From positions 887,025-951,024 of the forward strand of contig BCHH01000001.1 of assembly GCA_001599595.1 (NCBI GenBank): DNA of 64,000 nt. The letters are read 5' to 3'. Below the pieces are notes generated by a model that saw nothing but the letters and a program-made list of their open reading frames with translations, searched no databases and had not been told where the DNA came from. Positions 44,205-54,168 of the stretch are shown here, in pieces. Position numbers and translations under genes: made by a program. The stretch comes from Beverwykella pulmonaria (lineage: Eukaryota > Ascomycota > Dothideomycetes > Pleosporales > Melanommataceae). The stretch's first letter is position 1. Each line of letters starts with the position of its first letter.

Positions 44205-46049
44205 CTACACCGCAATCCCCCTCTTCTTCCAGCCCCCAGGACCCCTCCAAGCCCAGCCCCACAGACCACACGCTATCCAAACGCAAATCGCCATAGCCCA
44301 AAACGTCGAGGCATAGCACTCCTTCCCGTAGCAGAGTACATCATCCTTCGGCGTGCCAAGCCCCTGCTCCTCTCCCGCCCCACTGGCACGCTGATACACA
44401 GCAGCGTAGATGGCACCCCAGAGGGTTGCGCCCGCGGCGGGTGTCATAGCCAGAATACCCCAATTCGTGCCGAAATTCTCGACGCCCCAGACAACGCTAA
44501 CAACAATCGGAGTGAGAGAGAAGACGGCGCCATAGCCGGCTCCAATGAGGGCGGAAACAACGGCGAAGCGGGAGGGGTGGTTCTGGACCCAGCCGGATGC
44601 GAGCAGGAGCTGGCCGAGCGAGAGGATGAAGGCAAAGGTAATGAGGAAGGATATGCGGGAGACTGTGAGGCGACGGGGCCTCTCGAGGGATGTGAGGGAG
44701 GATACAGAATTTGCCACTGAGTCGGGTCCCCAGCGGTGCTGGTGCAGTGGGGCCACCGGGGCGAGGAGATCGGATAGCGTGCCTGTCACGAGACGGGCAA
44801 CAGTCGACGTGAAGGCCACGATGGAGACGTGTGTAGCGGGGGAGGTGGTAGAAGAGGTATGCGGGGGCGAAAGGGTGCCAATGATGGTGCCCAAATTGTT
44901 GATGAATGCCTCGCCGGGGCCGGTAACGAGAAAGAAGCCGGCTGCGAGCCACCACATGGTAGGGTCCATGACGTAACGTCGTGTCTCCTCGTTCAGCAGC
45001 CACGTCTTCTTCCTTGCCTCTTCTTGTGCCTGCAATTTGAGGCGTTCAGCCTCGGTCTGGAGGAAGTCAAAGGTCGAGTCGGAGAGGTCGGTGGTGGCCA
45101 TGGTCCCATATCCGTGGTTGATCTGGGCTTGGGTGAAGAACTCGTCCCGCGCCAGCAGACCTGAGCGCTCTAGCTCGTCGACCGCCTCGTCAATCATTTC
45201 CCCCTCATCTATGATCTGAAGCGTGAACGTGCCGATGATGCCTCCACATAGCAGAAGAACGCCCAAGAAGAGGAAGAAGCGGAAGACGTCTACATCTCCT
45301 CTGCTTCCGTCGGGATTCTTCTCGAACAGCAGGCGACTGCCCACTTGGCTTTGCCACATGCCGCTCAGACCGAAGGCGGCAATCGGGACAGCCAGCGCAA
45401 TGCCTTTGGCGTTGCCGCGGCCAAAGTTCTTTGCACAGGTTGTGACGGCAGACAGATACATGCAGCTGGTTCCCATGCCGACGCTGACGAATGCGAACAC
45501 CATGACGCCGAACGGCCACCCGTCGCCGCCAGCCGAGGGCGGAGGGCCGCTCTTGTATGCGAATGCGGCCAGCAGATAGCCCAGGCCGAACAGCGCGCCA
45601 GAAAGGAAAGACGGGACCCCAGGGCCAAGTCGATCGCACAGGTATCCGAAGGCGGGAACCAGCAGGTACATGCCCAGCTCCGCGGCTATGGACACCAGGT
45701 TGACCTGCAGCTGGGTGTAGTGCAGCCGCGACTGGAAGAGGTGGCCGTAGAGCGAGTAGGCCGTGATGCTGCCTGCACACAGGCAATTGACGATGGCCCA
45801 GACGAAGCTCAGCCATCGAGCGGCCTCGCGCTTCAGCCTCTGGCGGTCGCGCTCCATGATGCCCTCGGCGACCTGCTCGAAGAAGCTGCCGGCGTAGCTG
45901 GTTTCTCCCGAGTGCCGGTTCGATTCGTTTTCGCTGTCGGGCTGCAGAAGCGGGCGGCGCGGAGAGGTCGGGGGGTGGTAGTCGAGTCGGTCAATGGTGA
46001 TGCCATTGCTGTTGCGCTTGGAGGCTGACGGAGACGACGTGGGCGACAT
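44205..46049 (-). CDS. MCH1: MFS transporter MCH1 (monocarboxylate-permease-like)
   Basis: Intronless frame of 614 residues from Met at 46049 (MSPTSSPSASKRNSNG). The frame stays open upstream to 47015 across the divergent promoter and antisense to RRP42; that extension has no family sequence and is rejected. A soluble N-terminus of about 75 residues precedes the first MFS helices (WLSFVWAIVNCLCAGSITAY, LVSIAAELGMYLLVPAFGYL, CDRLGPG). A long central cytosolic loop between helices 6 and 7 (about DEGEMIDEAVDELERSG to RRYVMDPTMWWLA) is typical of MCH1. The second half includes NNLGTIIGTLSPP, ARLVTGTLSDLLAP and a FGTNWGILAMTPAAGATLWG segment. Yeast Mch1 resembles mammalian monocarboxylate permeases but does not carry monocarboxylates, and the substrate is unknown. 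Confidence 0.92.
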   Translation of the reverse strand: MSPTSSPSASKRNSNGITIDRLDYHPPTSPRRPLLQPDSENESNRHSGETSYAGSFFEQVAEGIMERDRQRLKREAARWLSFVWAIVNCLCAGSITAYSLYGHLFQSRLHYTQLQVNLVSIAAELGMYLLVPAFGYLCDRLGPGVPSFLSGALFGLGYLLAAFAYKSGPPPSAGGDGWPFGVMVFAFVSVGMGTSCMYLSAVTTCAKNFGRGNAKGIALAVPIAAFGLSGMWQSQVGSRLLFEKNPDGSRGDVDVFRFFLFLGVLLLCGGIIGTFTLQIIDEGEMIDEAVDELERSGLLARDEFFTQAQINHGYGTMATTDLSDSTFDFLQTEAERLKLQAQEEARKKTWLLNEETRRYVMDPTMWWLAAGFFLVTGPGEAFINNLGTIIGTLSPPHTSSTTSPATHVSIVAFTSTVARLVTGTLSDLLAPVAPLHQHRWGPDSVANSVSSLTSLERPRRLTVSRISFLITFAFILSLGQLLLASGWVQNHPSRFAVVSALIGAGYGAVFSLTPIVVSVVWGVENFGTNWGILAMTPAAGATLWGAIYAAVYQRASGAGEEQGLGTPKDDVLCYGKECYASTFWAMAICVWIACGLWGWAWRGPGGWKKRGIAV

Positions 46050-46403
46050 GCCGCTTTCGGAGCGCGTGGACGTGTGACCGGGCCTGAAACTTAGAAAGCC
46101 GGCGCCATGCTCACTAGGAATACAGAAGAGAAAAATACGACGAAGAAAAATGACGAGAGGGAAGCGGACGACGAGGAGCAGACCGTGTCCGCGTCTTCTG
46201 GGTAGAGAAGCGGTCAAGCGGCCAGATGGTCGGACTGCGTGGTGGTGTTGTCGCGGAGCAATGGCGTCGAGGCTGCTGGTCGCCGCCTGCTGCAGGCGCT
46301 GATTCGCCGGCGCCTTGGACATGCAAAACCTCACATTTTTGGGCGGAGAGCAACCATCGAAGCCTCCACCACCCGATAGCCGCCCAGCACCAGCACCGCA
46401 GCG
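46050..46403. promoter_or_regulatory. Divergent promoter region MCH1/RRP42
   Basis: 354 bp between two start codons pointing apart. It must hold both promoters. The region is GC-rich near RRP42. No specific site recognised. Confidence 0.6.
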
Positions 46404-47561
46404 ATGGCGCCCTCGCAGGCCGTCCAGGTCAACCTCTCGCCGGCAGAGCTCTCGTTCCTGCGCTCGACCCTCGCGCAGACGCCGCCCATCCGCCTCGACC
46501 ACACCAAGGGCCCCAGGGACTTCCGGTCCATGCGCGCCGAGTTCGATGTGCTGCCCAGCGCAAACGGGAGCGCCCGCATTGCCCTCGAAGACGGCACCGA
46601 AGCCCTGGTAGGCGTCAAGGCCGAGGTCGAGAAGTCGCAATGGCGGCCCTCGCCGGGCGGGCCAGCGCATCTCCTCGCTGCCGCGGCTGGCCAGGCCGAC
46701 GAGGGCGAGGACGGGGGAGACGACAGCAGGGGGAAGGGCCAGAATGCGTGGATTGAGATGAGCGTGGAGATCCCAGGCTTCCGTGAGGACGACTCGCTGC
46801 CCGTGTTCCTTGCCTCCATGCTCACCGAGAGCTTGCTGGCGAGCGGGGAGCTCAAGGACAGGCTGTACATCAACAGCCGATTCCACTGGAAGCTGTACAT
46901 CGACGTGGGGCCTGCTCAGATCATGATACCCCAAACAACACTGACGGCGCACTAGATCCTCCTCCTCTCCCCCCCGCTTTCCTATCCCCTCGCCCTCCTC
47001 TCCATGGCCGCCCACCTCGCCCTCCTCACCTCCCGACTCCCCGCGCTCAAGTCCGAGAAAGACGAAGACCCGCTCTTCGACGACGACTGGGATGCCGCTG
47101 TCCCTCTCTATCCCAAGCAGAAGGGAAACGCCACAAGCCGCACCCCAGTCGACACCCCCCCCGTCATCGTGCTCGCCATGGCCGTGGGCGACAACATCAT
47201 CTTCGACCCTTGCAAAGAAGAGCTAGCCGTCGCAGATGCAGTGCTTGCCATTGCGTGCGCCCGCTCCAGGACGTCGCCCACCGGCGCGCGCATTGTGTCT
47301 CTTCGAACGATCGACCCGCCGTCTCACCTCACCCCGCCCGGTGTTCCTGACTCTATGAACTCGGCCACGGGTGGGAAGGCTCCGGCTTCCAGCGCCGATG
47401 CCCTGACGCAGCGGGAGCTGCTCGCCAACTCAGGCGTGTGGACGCCTCCGCGGGGCGGCATGAAGAGGGGGCTGATTTCTCAAGTGGTTGCGATGGTGGT
47501 TGAGAATGGAGGGGTGGCAGAGGAAGTGATCAGCGCCCTGCAAGCAATTGAAGTAGGCTGA
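46404..47561 (+). CDS. RRP42: Exosome core subunit RRP42 (RNase PH-like)
   Basis: Two exons, 46404-46904 and 46956-47561, with a 51-bp intron (weak GTGGGG donor, GCACTAG acceptor), give 368 residues. It is an RNase PH-fold subunit of the RNA exosome ring, which threads RNA to Rrp44/Rrp6 in 3'-5' decay and rRNA processing. The family start is visible: LSPAELSFLRSTLAQTPPIR and HTKGPRDFRSMRAEFDVLPS, then ARIALEDGTEALVGVKAEVE. The join is LYID-ILLLSPPLSYPLALLSMA, and later VPLYPKQ, PPVIVLAMAVGDNIIFDPCKEE and GMKRGLISQVVAMV. It is longer than yeast Rrp42 (265 aa) through insertions in mid-protein loops (GEDGGDDSRGKGQ) and near TPPGVPDSMNS. Like other eukaryotic ring subunits it should be catalytically inactive. 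RRP42 is favoured over RRP43/45 by the N-terminus. Confidence 0.88.
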
Positions 47562-48780
47562 AGAAAAGGGCCGCACAATCACGTTACCGATGCTGGACAG
47601 TGTTTCCGCAAGAGCAACCTCCAGGCCGATGTAGGGGACGACGGAAGAGTTTCCTCCATCATGTGAGGTCGAAGAGGCCTTGCCGGCACCATGTGCCACG
47701 TGCCTCGATTCCTTAACCCGCACCATGAAGCGAGAAGCAGGAAGTGGCGAGCCATCCATTTCCGCGGACGCCTAGATAATATCGCCCAATAGGTAGATGT
47801 ACATAGAAGCTCTGAGGTGATGAGGCAATGGTTCCCCCCCTTTGCCATTCACCTTACCGCTTCTTTAGTTGATACCAACCATCAGCGTGTACCTTTGGCA
47901 TTGACTATTTCTTTGTGTGGCGCCAAATGTCCCTGCCAAATACGATCATCAATCCAAACATAAATCATCGCAAGGCTGCACCTTCTCGCCACTTGGAGTG
48001 ACAGTGATTTTCGATCACCAACACATCCGCTTAAAATGTAAGCCTATTCGTGGTGTCCACACAGGCCAGTACACGCTAACGCAGCGTAGAACAAATTACG
48101 GGGTACCGGTACAAGCGTATTACATAACCGCGGTACGGCAAGTTCATCCAGTTAATGGATTTCCCTCAGTGCGCTCGCCTTTGGCCATCTAACCTCTCCT
48201 TAATAACACGATTTGCACTTCCGGGAGAAAAGAGACATCATGCACAATCGACTTCCGGCACCCTGTGAAGGTTTTTACTCTGCTGTCACGCTCGGCATGA
48301 GCTTTGTCTTGATCGTCTCGTTCTGAGCAGGGCACCCATGCAATGCATTTGCCCTAGCCCGAGGTGTATCGTCGTCCGCTTGTCCTAGTACGGCCGAGCA
48401 TGGACTAGCAGACGTCGCCCATGGTAAAGTTGTATCACTTTGGGCCACCTTCAACTTCACTGCAGCAAAGCTGTCAGCGGAAATGTTCACTAGATAGCCA
48501 TATCAGAGCTGTCCGTGAGGCGCAGCGCAGAGTAGGTGCAGCTGGCTAATGGTCCTCAATGCCGCCCTCACTCATATTCGAAACACCCATAGCTTTGCCT
48601 CCACCATCCCGCACTCCTCAACCCTCCTCCCCATCAACAAGCACACACCATCCCCTGCAATAACGCCTTCGAACTTCCCCTCGCCCCGCAATCTCTTCTA
48701 AGGGTAAGCTGCTGAATGTTTTTGCATACCGTACACCACGGCCTTAAAGACTTCTTTCAGACCTGCAGTTGTAATCTACG
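47562..48780. other. Intergenic, no supported gene
   Basis: 1.2 kb between RRP42 and the STAND gene. Frames at 47917-48192 and 47579-47848 lack recognisable features. The last 200 bp are pyrimidine-rich with CCTCAACCCTCC-type stretches, probably the STAND gene promoter. Confidence 0.5.
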
Positions 48781-51700
48781 ATGAGGAGACGGGACCGCCT
48801 GCAACTCCGTGTGCGCGAGTTTCTCGCGTCAGACACTCCAAGTCCAAGTTCATCGGTTAGAGTTCCTCAATCGCCTGCACAAACAACATCGAATAGAAGC
48901 GCGCCGGCCTCAGTACCGTCGCGAAACCAGGCCCTCGAAAGCGCATTGGCGATACACTTACAGAAGATCCCGGAAGCTGAAAAGACAGCGTTCCTGGAAG
49001 CTTCAACGACCATCGACGAGGAGGCTCTATTATCCAATGCTAGGAATTACGATGTAGCACATAAGTGCAACTCATCCTTTAGAGCTCACGCCGAACCTCT
49101 TTCGAAATTCCTGAATCTGCTCAACAGATTCATGGGAGGCGTCGCCATTGGTGTTCAGACAAGCCCTGAAATATCATCTCTTGTAGTTGGCGCAGTCCGG
49201 ATTGCCATCGATCTAGCTTTGAAGTTCACGACATTTTTCAGCAGATTGACCGACATGATCTGTAAATTCGAAGACTACCTAGGACCACTGATAGAGTACG
49301 CGCAGGCAGCAGATATTGATCTCGTGGAAAAGACGGTTGTCAATATTTACGGAAATGTGCTTGATTTTGGCTGGAAAGTACGTCGTGTCTTCCTGCACGC
49401 CAACGGCGACAGACGGAGGTGGACATCCTTGAGAGCTTTCATGCGCCAGCATTGGGAGACTTTCGAGTCAGATTTTGTATCCATCAAAGAGGACATGCAG
49501 CACCATCTCGATGTTCTACTGCATTCTGTCCAAGCACTACATTTTGATGCTTTCAGGAAGGCTGAACAGGAGCGGCGACGTGAAAAAGAACGTAGGTGTA
49601 GTCCTTTCCAACCCTCTCTGCGCGGATGCCCTACTGATGCTTTGTTCAGGGAATGAAAAATCAGCATTCCTATCTTGGATTTCGAATATCGACTTCGAGA
49701 AAGTCCATGAGGACACGTACGCGAAGAAGCACGAACGAACGTGTGATTGGTTGATCAACGAGCCAAAGTATCGACAGTGGTTTGGCAGCTCCATCTCATC
49801 ACTTCTATGGTGCTGCGGAAAGCGTAAGGAGCGATGTACCCCTGGAGTGCTGCAATCCGCTAACTAATTACCCGTAGCTGGGATCGGCAAGTCAGTACTC
49901 GCGTAAGTATGTGTGTACCCGAATTTAGTCTTGATCACCATTCTCAGAGTCAATGAACTAGGTCAAACGTCCTAGAAAACATTACCGCCGAATGTGGCCT
50001 ACGAGAGGATATTGCCGTTTGTTTCGCCTACTACAACTATCGGGACACACGGTTAGGAGATGTTTCTCAGATCATAGCTGCTCTTATCAAGCAGCTGTGT
50101 CGGAGAAGGGACAACATACCTTCCGACCTGCTCAGACTCAAGCATGATGCTCTTCATCCATCTTCAGTCAGCACAGCGGAGAAGTTTGTTTCACTCATCG
50201 AAGATCTCTCTCACGTATTTGTTGTCTTAGACGCTTTAGACGAGTGCCCGGAACAGGAGAGAAAGGACATCATTGGTTTTATCGCTGAAATAGTCACCGC
50301 ACGATTTCCATGCTGCGTTAAGGTATTCGTTACTAGTCGAAGGGAAATGGATATCGCCAAGGCTTTTGAAGACAAGCACATACCGACAGTTGAAATTCGA
50401 GCAGAGAACGTTGCAGCCGATATAGAAATCTTTGCGCGCAACCAAGTCGAGAAACTCCGGAAAGGAGAGCATGGAAAGACTCTCTACATTACCAGCGATG
50501 AGCTTGAGAAGAGGGTCATTGAGACGCTTACAAGGAAGGCAGACGGCATGTAAGTCTGAACCCACTGTTAAACAATGACCCTGAACGCTAATCAAGAAGT
50601 GTAGGTTTCTTTGGGTTAATTTTCAAGTGGATAGCCTCTGTCAAATCAGCAAGGCTCAAAAGGATCAGCTAGTCGAAGACGCACTGGAATCACTACCGGA
50701 GGGCTTGGAGGCCACCTACATTCGAATATTGGAGCGAATCGAAGGCCAGCCACCGTACATGAGAGAACTAGCGCTGAATTGTCTCGCGTGGATGATTTAT
50801 GCCCGAAGGCCTCTGAGCACCAAAGAACTACAAGATGCGCTTGCAACAAATTCAAAGTGCAAAACCCGACGAGACTTACAACCTGATCCTCCGAGAGTGA
50901 TATTAGAAGCCTGTGGGAATTTACTAGAGGAAGCTAATGGCGCGATTCGACCGATCCACTACACAGTTCAGGAATTCTTAGGTAAACATGGCCAGGGACT
51001 GCCACGAGATTCCATCCGACAGCAACTTCTAGACTCAAATTCCATGCACACACGGTTAAGCCTAGCATGTCTTAGGTACATTCATCTGGTGGCTTTTAGT
51101 AAGCCGGCTACAGATACTTTTGACCTCTCTATTCGCCTTCATGACAATATTTTTGCTGGGTATGCATGTCAACATTTCGATTACCATATTACGCGATGCG
51201 ACGATGTCCCTCCGGATACCATGCACCAGCTGAGCAAACTCTTCCGGCAAGAGAGTGAATTCCTTTCAGCCATCCTGCAGATTAGGGCCCTACGAGACGG
51301 ATTCGATTATCTCAGTATTGATCGCCATTTTGATCATATGCTGTTCCTAGTATCTGCTAGTACAATTGTTTATAGTACTAGTCTTTACAACATTCCTGTT
51401 GTAAGACAGAATTGGGTAGATCATATACCCCCAATGTATGCATTACACCTCGCATCTTCTGCAGGGCTAATCACTGCTGTTGTTCGACTTCTAAACGAAG
51501 GCTGCGACATCAACGAGAAAGACAAGAGCGGCGGTACTCCACTATACTATGCATGCTTTGAGGCCCACTTCCAAATCGTTCAGACGCTACTCAATAAAGG
51601 CGCCAACGTCAACGCGCAGGGTAGACCCTACGGCGATGCTCTCAATGCAGCTTCATATAGAGGCCACGACCAAGTAGTGAAGCTGTTGCTTGAAAAGGGC

Positions 51701-53080
51701 GCCAACGTCAACGCACAGGGTGGACAGTACGGCAGCGCACTCCAGGCGGCTTCATACCAGGGCCATGAAAAGGTGGTGAAGCTGCTGCTGGACAAGGGCG
51801 CCGACGTCAACGCACATGGTGGAGTGTACGGCAACGCACTTCAGGCGGCTTCAGCTGAAGGTAATGAGCAGGTGGTGAAGCTGCTGCTGGACAAGGGCGC
51901 CGACGTCAACTTACAGGGTGGACGCTACGGCAACGCACTTCAGGCGGCTTCAGCTAAAGGTAATGAGCAGGTAGTGAAGCTGCTGCTGGACAAGGGCGCC
52001 GACGTCAACGCACAGGGTGGGGTGTGCGGCAACGCACTCCAGGCGGCTTCAGCTAAAGGTAANNNNNNNNNNNNNNNNNNNNNNNNNNNNNNNNNNNNNN
52101 NNNNNNNNNNNNNNNNNNNNNNNNNNNNNNNNNNNNNGTGCGGCAACGCACTCCAGGCGGCTTCAGCTAAAGGTAATGAACAGGTAGTGAAGCTGCTGCT
52201 GGACAAGGGCGCCGACGTCAACGCACAGGGTGAAGAGTACGGCAACGCACTCCAGGCGGCTTCATACCAGGGCAACGAGCAGGTGGTGAAGCTGCTGCTG
52301 GACAAGGGCGCCGACGTCAACGCACAGGGTGAAGAGTACGGCAACGCACTCCAGGCGGCTTCATACCAGGGCTACGAGCAGGTGGTGAAGCTGCTGCTGG
52401 ACAAGGGCGCCGACGTCAACGCACAGGGTGGAGAGTACGGCAGCGCACTCCAGGCAGCTTCAACTGGAGGTAATGGGCAGGTGGTGAAGCTGCTGCTTGA
52501 CAAGGATGCCGACGTCAACGCACAGGGTGGACTGTACGGCAACGCACTCCATGCGGCTTCATACCAGGGCCATGAGCAGGTGGTGAAGCTACTGCTTGGC
52601 AGGGGCGCCGACGTTAATGCACAGGGAGCATATTACGGCATCACATTCCAGGGGGCTTCATACCAGGGCCATGAGCAGGTGGTGAAGCTGCTGCTGGATA
52701 AGGGCGTCGACGTCAACGCACAGGGTGGACACTTCGGCAATGCACTCCAGGCAGCTTCAATTAGAGGTCATGAGCAGGTGGTGAAGCTGCTGCTTGACAA
52801 GGATGCCGACGTCAACGCACAGGGTGGACAGTACGGCAACGCACTCCAGGCGGCTTCATACCAGGGCCATGAGCAGGTGGTGAAGCTTCTGCTGGACAAG
52901 GGCGCCGACGTCAACGCACAGGGTGGAGAGTACGGCAACGCACTCCAGGCAGCTTCAGCTGGAGGTCGCGAGCAGGTAGTGAGGTTGCTAGTCAACAAGG
53001 GTGCAGACACCAACGGACAGAGCATAGAAAGTTTCATGGCGAGGAATCGGGTTGGTCAACCTCCCCAAAGTTTTGGTTGA
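48781..53080 (+). CDS. NACHT-ankyrin STAND (NLR-like) protein
   Basis: A STAND ATPase of the type used by fungi in non-self recognition and heterokaryon incompatibility. Five exons, 48781-49591, 49650-49823, 49878-49902, 49962-50549 and 50605-53080, give about 1357 residues, counting 25 for an assembly gap. Order: a helical N-terminal domain (residues about 40-270; FLNLLNRFMGGVAIGVQTSP), resembling fungal STAND N-domains; a linker with KHERTCDWLINEPKYRQWF; NACHT with Walker A CGKPGIGKSVLAS (encoded mainly by the 25-nt exon 3), Walker B-like FVVLDALDECP and VFVTSRR; the ADGMFLWVNFQVDSLCQ join; a winged-helix region (RPLSTKELQDALAT, IHYTVQEFL); two ordinary ankyrin repeats; then at least 14 near-identical 33-residue ankyrin repeats. 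It ends NRVGQPPQSFG. No signal peptide or membrane helix. All splice phases agree. Confidence 0.9.
51632..53026 (+). repeat. Tandem 99-bp near-identical ankyrin repeats
   Basis: A 99-bp unit repeats in perfect register from 51632 to 52062 (five units, the last cut) and from 52142 to 53026 (nine units). The unit encodes GNALQAASYQGHEQVVKLLL then DKGADVNAQGGEY. Most of the unit, including codon choice, is conserved between copies. Differences concentrate in the residues just before and after the conserved G of helix 1 (YQG-H, AEG-N, AKG-N, TGG-N, IRG-H, AGG-R) and in the two residues that precede the next unit (QY, VY, RY, VC, EY, LY, YY, HF). These are surface positions of an ankyrin stack. 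Confidence 0.95.
52063..52137. other. Assembly gap (75 N) inside the ankyrin array
   Basis: 75 undetermined bases. The same sequence (GTGCGGCAACGCACTCC onward) stands on both sides, 114 bp apart, whereas the true period is 99 bp. The N count is therefore a placeholder, and the real number of repeats is unknown. Confidence 0.97.
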
Positions 53081-54168
53081 AGAGTGGAAGTATATTCGTG
53101 CTTCCTGCTAAAGACACCTTCCTAACGATTTGGCTCATGATATGTGCTTGAATTTATTATCAATGCTGTAGAAACTACAGTCTGTTTCAATTGGAGCATC
53201 CAGATACATGTTAGCCACCTTCTTCCCAAGTGCGCTAGCTAGGCACGATAATATGTCAAAATAGGGTAGGAATGTGAGTTGTTGATTGATCGATGATCAT
53301 TTCCCTGCACCCAGGCTCTATTGTTCGGTCTAGAATACGTATTGTACCAACCTCTGGTGCAGATTTACCTATTGCGCCACGTACAAGATAAATAAAAGTG
53401 TATAAATGTTGAATAAATTAATGCATATATTGAAGAACTTGCTGTTCAATTTCAAGCTGATGATGAGACGTGGTTGTGTTATTGTATTATCGTAGTATTT
53501 AAGCACGTTACCGTTACACAAATCAAGCGACAAGACGACGAACCTCGTATAATTTGTCGTTAAGAGATGTGTTATAACGTAGTTGCTGATAGTTTAATAT
53601 AAATAATAATGTATAGGCAGGCTGTGGTTTGCTTCGGAGTCAAGATACATCCCATTTATTCTGGAGCAAGGGTTTTCTGCCACACTCGAGGGGAGATTAA
53701 GTAAGCGGTGCAAGGTTGACCCATCCTTGTTGCCTCCAACATTGCCCATTCCCAACAGCCACCTAAACACTGTCGCGATGCTATAGGGAAATTCGAGGTA
53801 GGTCGTGTAAATCATATCTCGAGATACTCTTCATAACAGTACCTAATCGTTGTCTATCCAGGTTTCCATTCATTCATTCATCCATCCACCATTTATCCAT
53901 ATTCCAAGCGAGTGTGGGTATCATCACAACCGAAACCAAACCAAAAGGCCAAATTATTACCGCAGGGCCGGGGTATCAAGACTGTACGAAGCGAAGGTGC
54001 GTTTGGCACTTCCAGCCATCCTTCCGAGTTGCAATCCTGAACTCCAATCATAATCATATCGCAATGCAACGAATGTCCGAGAGTCCATCTCTTACTAAAC
54101 CGAAAAGAGAAAAATCAGCAAAAAGATGCCATACCATGCGTGCGAGATGAGGAGAGAGACGTAGACCC
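53081..54168. other. AT-rich intergenic sequence
   Basis: About 1.1 kb, visibly AT-rich at 53380-53620, without a recognisable gene. Frames at 53594-53815 and 53850-54150 show nothing familiar. 3' flank of the STAND gene and of the phosphatase-like gene. Confidence 0.5.

Noticed and set aside
46050..47015. A 966-nt in-frame extension upstream of the MCH1 start (936-codon open frame in total)
   Set aside because: It crosses a divergent promoter and runs antisense to RRP42 exon 1. It has no transporter-family sequence and simply reflects GC-rich composition.
51632..53026. CRISPR array or satellite repeat
   Set aside because: The 99-bp units have no spacers, keep one reading frame and encode ankyrin repeats; the host is a eukaryote.
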